Origin: an uncultured Paracoccaceae bacterium
GTDB lineage: Bacteria; Pseudomonadota; Alphaproteobacteria; Rhodobacterales; Rhodobacteraceae
NCBI GenBank assembly: GCA_943787785.1
Contig: CALSNT010000009.1
Location: forward strand, 124,001-188,000
Direction: 5' to 3'
Length of the DNA: 64,000 nt
The notes beneath the pieces are model-generated. The model ran no database searches and was not told where the DNA came from. It saw nothing but the letters and a program-made list of their open reading frames with translations. Made by a program: the position numbers and the translations under genes. Below, piece by piece: positions 63,047 to 64,000 of this stretch; positions within the stretch are counted from its first letter, which is position 1, and every line of letters begins with the position of its first letter.

Positions 63047-63502
63047 TCAGCCAAGCAGTGCATCGAGGATCAGCCCGTTGAACAGGCTCAACTCCAGCAG
63101 CCAGATAAAGATGCCCCAGAGGACGATAAACGTGCCACCCGCCGCAACAGCAGCGTTCTTCCACGAATCCCTGCTGGAAAACCGCACGAAGGCCCCGACG
63201 ATGATCGGCCCGCCTGCGACGAACCCAAACCCGATCAGAGCCACTGTGAACAACGCCAGCCAACCAAAGGCCTGCGCCTCCGATTGGGCCGACGTGTCGG
63301 CGACGGCGTTCTTCTCGGCCGACGCATCCGGTCCGCGTCGCAGGTCCAGGATCAGCTGCGCACCACAAAGCAGCGCACCTGGGATGCCGACCAGCAGCGG
63401 CATGAACGCCGCCTTGGTTGGCAGGCCAGTCGCTAAAATGCAGGCCCCGGCGAACAGGGCGAACATCACAAGCGTCGTGAGGAACCGGGCGTTAAGTATC
63501 AT
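63047..63502 (-). CDS. Tripartite tricarboxylate transporter TctB family protein
   Basis: About 151 residues with four predicted helices, the small membrane subunit of a TTT importer. The start M-I-L-N-A-R-F-L-T-T-L (63502) overlaps the end of tctA by 11 bases; ATGs a few codons upstream (to 63517) are alternatives. The central loop (about 60-80) is charged. TTT systems import tricarboxylates or other organic acids using a periplasmic TctC binding protein, not in the window. Confidence 0.85.
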   Translation of the reverse strand: MILNARFLTTLVMFALFAGACILATGLPTKAAFMPLLVGIPGALLCGAQLILDLRRGPDASAEKNAVADTSAQSEAQAFGWLALFTVALIGFGFVAGGPIIVGAFVRFSSRDSWKNAAVAAGGTFIVLWGIFIWLLELSLFNGLILDALLG

Positions 63503-64000
63503 AATGAACATCCGCAACCTGACCCTTCATCTGTTTCCAGATGTAGGCTCCGATAGTCAGCAGTATCAGGGCGATGAAAACCAACGATAACGGCCGCAGG
63601 AAGAACGTCGGCCCCCAGATCGCCAGCGCTTTGTGGATTGAATCCTCGGCGATAGAACCAAGGACGAGACCGATCACGAAGGGCGGCCTTGGCCAGCCGA
63701 ACTTCTTCAGGAAGTACCCGAGCACCCCGATGGCGACCAGCAGCGCCATGTTCTGCCAATGCTGTTCGGACAGGAACGAGCCGAGGAACGCCAGCACGAT
63801 CACAAACGGGATCAGCAGCGCGCCACGCACATAGACCAGCAGCGAAAACGCCGGGGCCATGCCCAGAAACAGCGGGATCGATAGCAGGTTGGCAAGCGCT
63901 AATGCCCAGATCAGCGACCAGACGAGGTCCATTCCGACCAGCGCGATATGCGGCCCGGGCTGGATGCCCAGCATCACGAAAGCCCCGATCAGGATCGCCA
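63492..64000 (-). CDS. Tripartite tricarboxylate transporter permease TctA, C-terminal part (partial)
   Basis: About 168 C-terminal residues of the large membrane subunit; the frame is open to the window end, so the start and about two thirds lie beyond 64000. The visible part includes G-I-Q-P-G-P and a run of helices with K-K-F-G-W-P-R-P-P-F-V-I-G-L-V-L-G, which is a TctA family motif. It forms the pore with TctB. Confidence 0.9.
   Translation of the reverse strand, partial: AILIGAFVMLGIQPGPHIALVGMDLVWSLIWALALANLLSIPLFLGMAPAFSLLVYVRGALLIPFVIVLAFLGSFLSEQHWQNMALLVAIGVLGYFLKKFGWPRPPFVIGLVLGSIAEDSIHKALAIWGPTFFLRPLSLVFIALILLTIGAYIWKQMKGQVADVHYDT

Noticed and set aside
1-64000. CRISPR array, rRNA operon, toxin-antitoxin pair
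   Set aside because: No regularly spaced repeats, rRNA segments or recognisable toxin-antitoxin pairs were seen.

Overview
The window is GC-rich chromosomal DNA from an alphaproteobacterium, most likely a member of the Roseobacter group (Rhodobacteraceae). The evidence is family knowledge plus gene order: infA / low-Mr phosphatase / UPF0262 / hisD / DUF2948 / murA, trpG-trpD-trpC-moaC-moeA-lexA, a perfect alphaproteobacterial SOS box (GTTC-N7-GTTC) in front of lexA, and a ribosomal protein S9 with the long acidic N-terminal extension of this class.

Layout. 1-7.6 kb: tail of an ABC exporter, a secreted metallo-beta-lactamase-fold protein, a Bcr/CflA-type MFS pump and an RND efflux pair. 7.8-12.7 kb: housekeeping genes YfgM-like TPR protein, BamB, Der, L13, S9. 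12.8-15.6 kb: a polyamine-type ABC importer (two permeases and an ATPase, no binding protein here). 15.6-26 kb: FkbM methyltransferase, TetR regulator, a frameshifted PPK2 gene, alpha/beta hydrolase, metA, a P-loop protein, two DMT exporters, a FadL-like porin and guaA. 26.3-32.6 kb: accessory island 1, ending at tRNA-Phe. It holds an inverted pair of IS3 elements (one decayed, one intact), an IS256 element, a C-terminal fragment of an HUH-type Rep protein, a frameshifted helicase-like gene, and an integrase cut by the intact IS3 copy. 32.7-40.4 kb: housekeeping again (yacG, RNase E/G, maf, infA, phosphatase, UPF0262, hisD, DUF2948, murA, an NHL-repeat protein, tRNA-Thr). 40.5-49.5 kb: accessory island 2, starting at tRNA-Thr. 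It holds an integrase stub, two short genes with the same MKKPYTKP leader, a second, apparently identical IS256 copy with an 8-bp target duplication, a decayed IS3, a YkgJ-type cysteine-cluster protein, an N-terminally clipped PLD-family protein, and a nest of IS3 remnant, IS256-like element and IS630. 49.9-64 kb: gltA, gltX, comEC, lexA, moeA, moaC, trpCDG, a divergent polysaccharide deacetylase, an ornithine cyclodeaminase family gene and a TctAB transporter.

The most interesting part is island 2. The 102-aa and 30-aa products at 40835-41143 and 42955-43047 share an identical start and a YxxP leader like that of lasso and other RRE-dependent RiPP precursors. One is joined to a short tail-fibre (S74-like) chaperone segment. 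The other ends in a two-cysteine tail and has its own palindromic upstream site and a strong terminator. No maturation enzyme is visible in the window, so a peptide role is an inference. The islands also record successive IS insertions and probable IS-driven deletions, and the PPK2 gene has a one-base insertion inside its Walker A motif.
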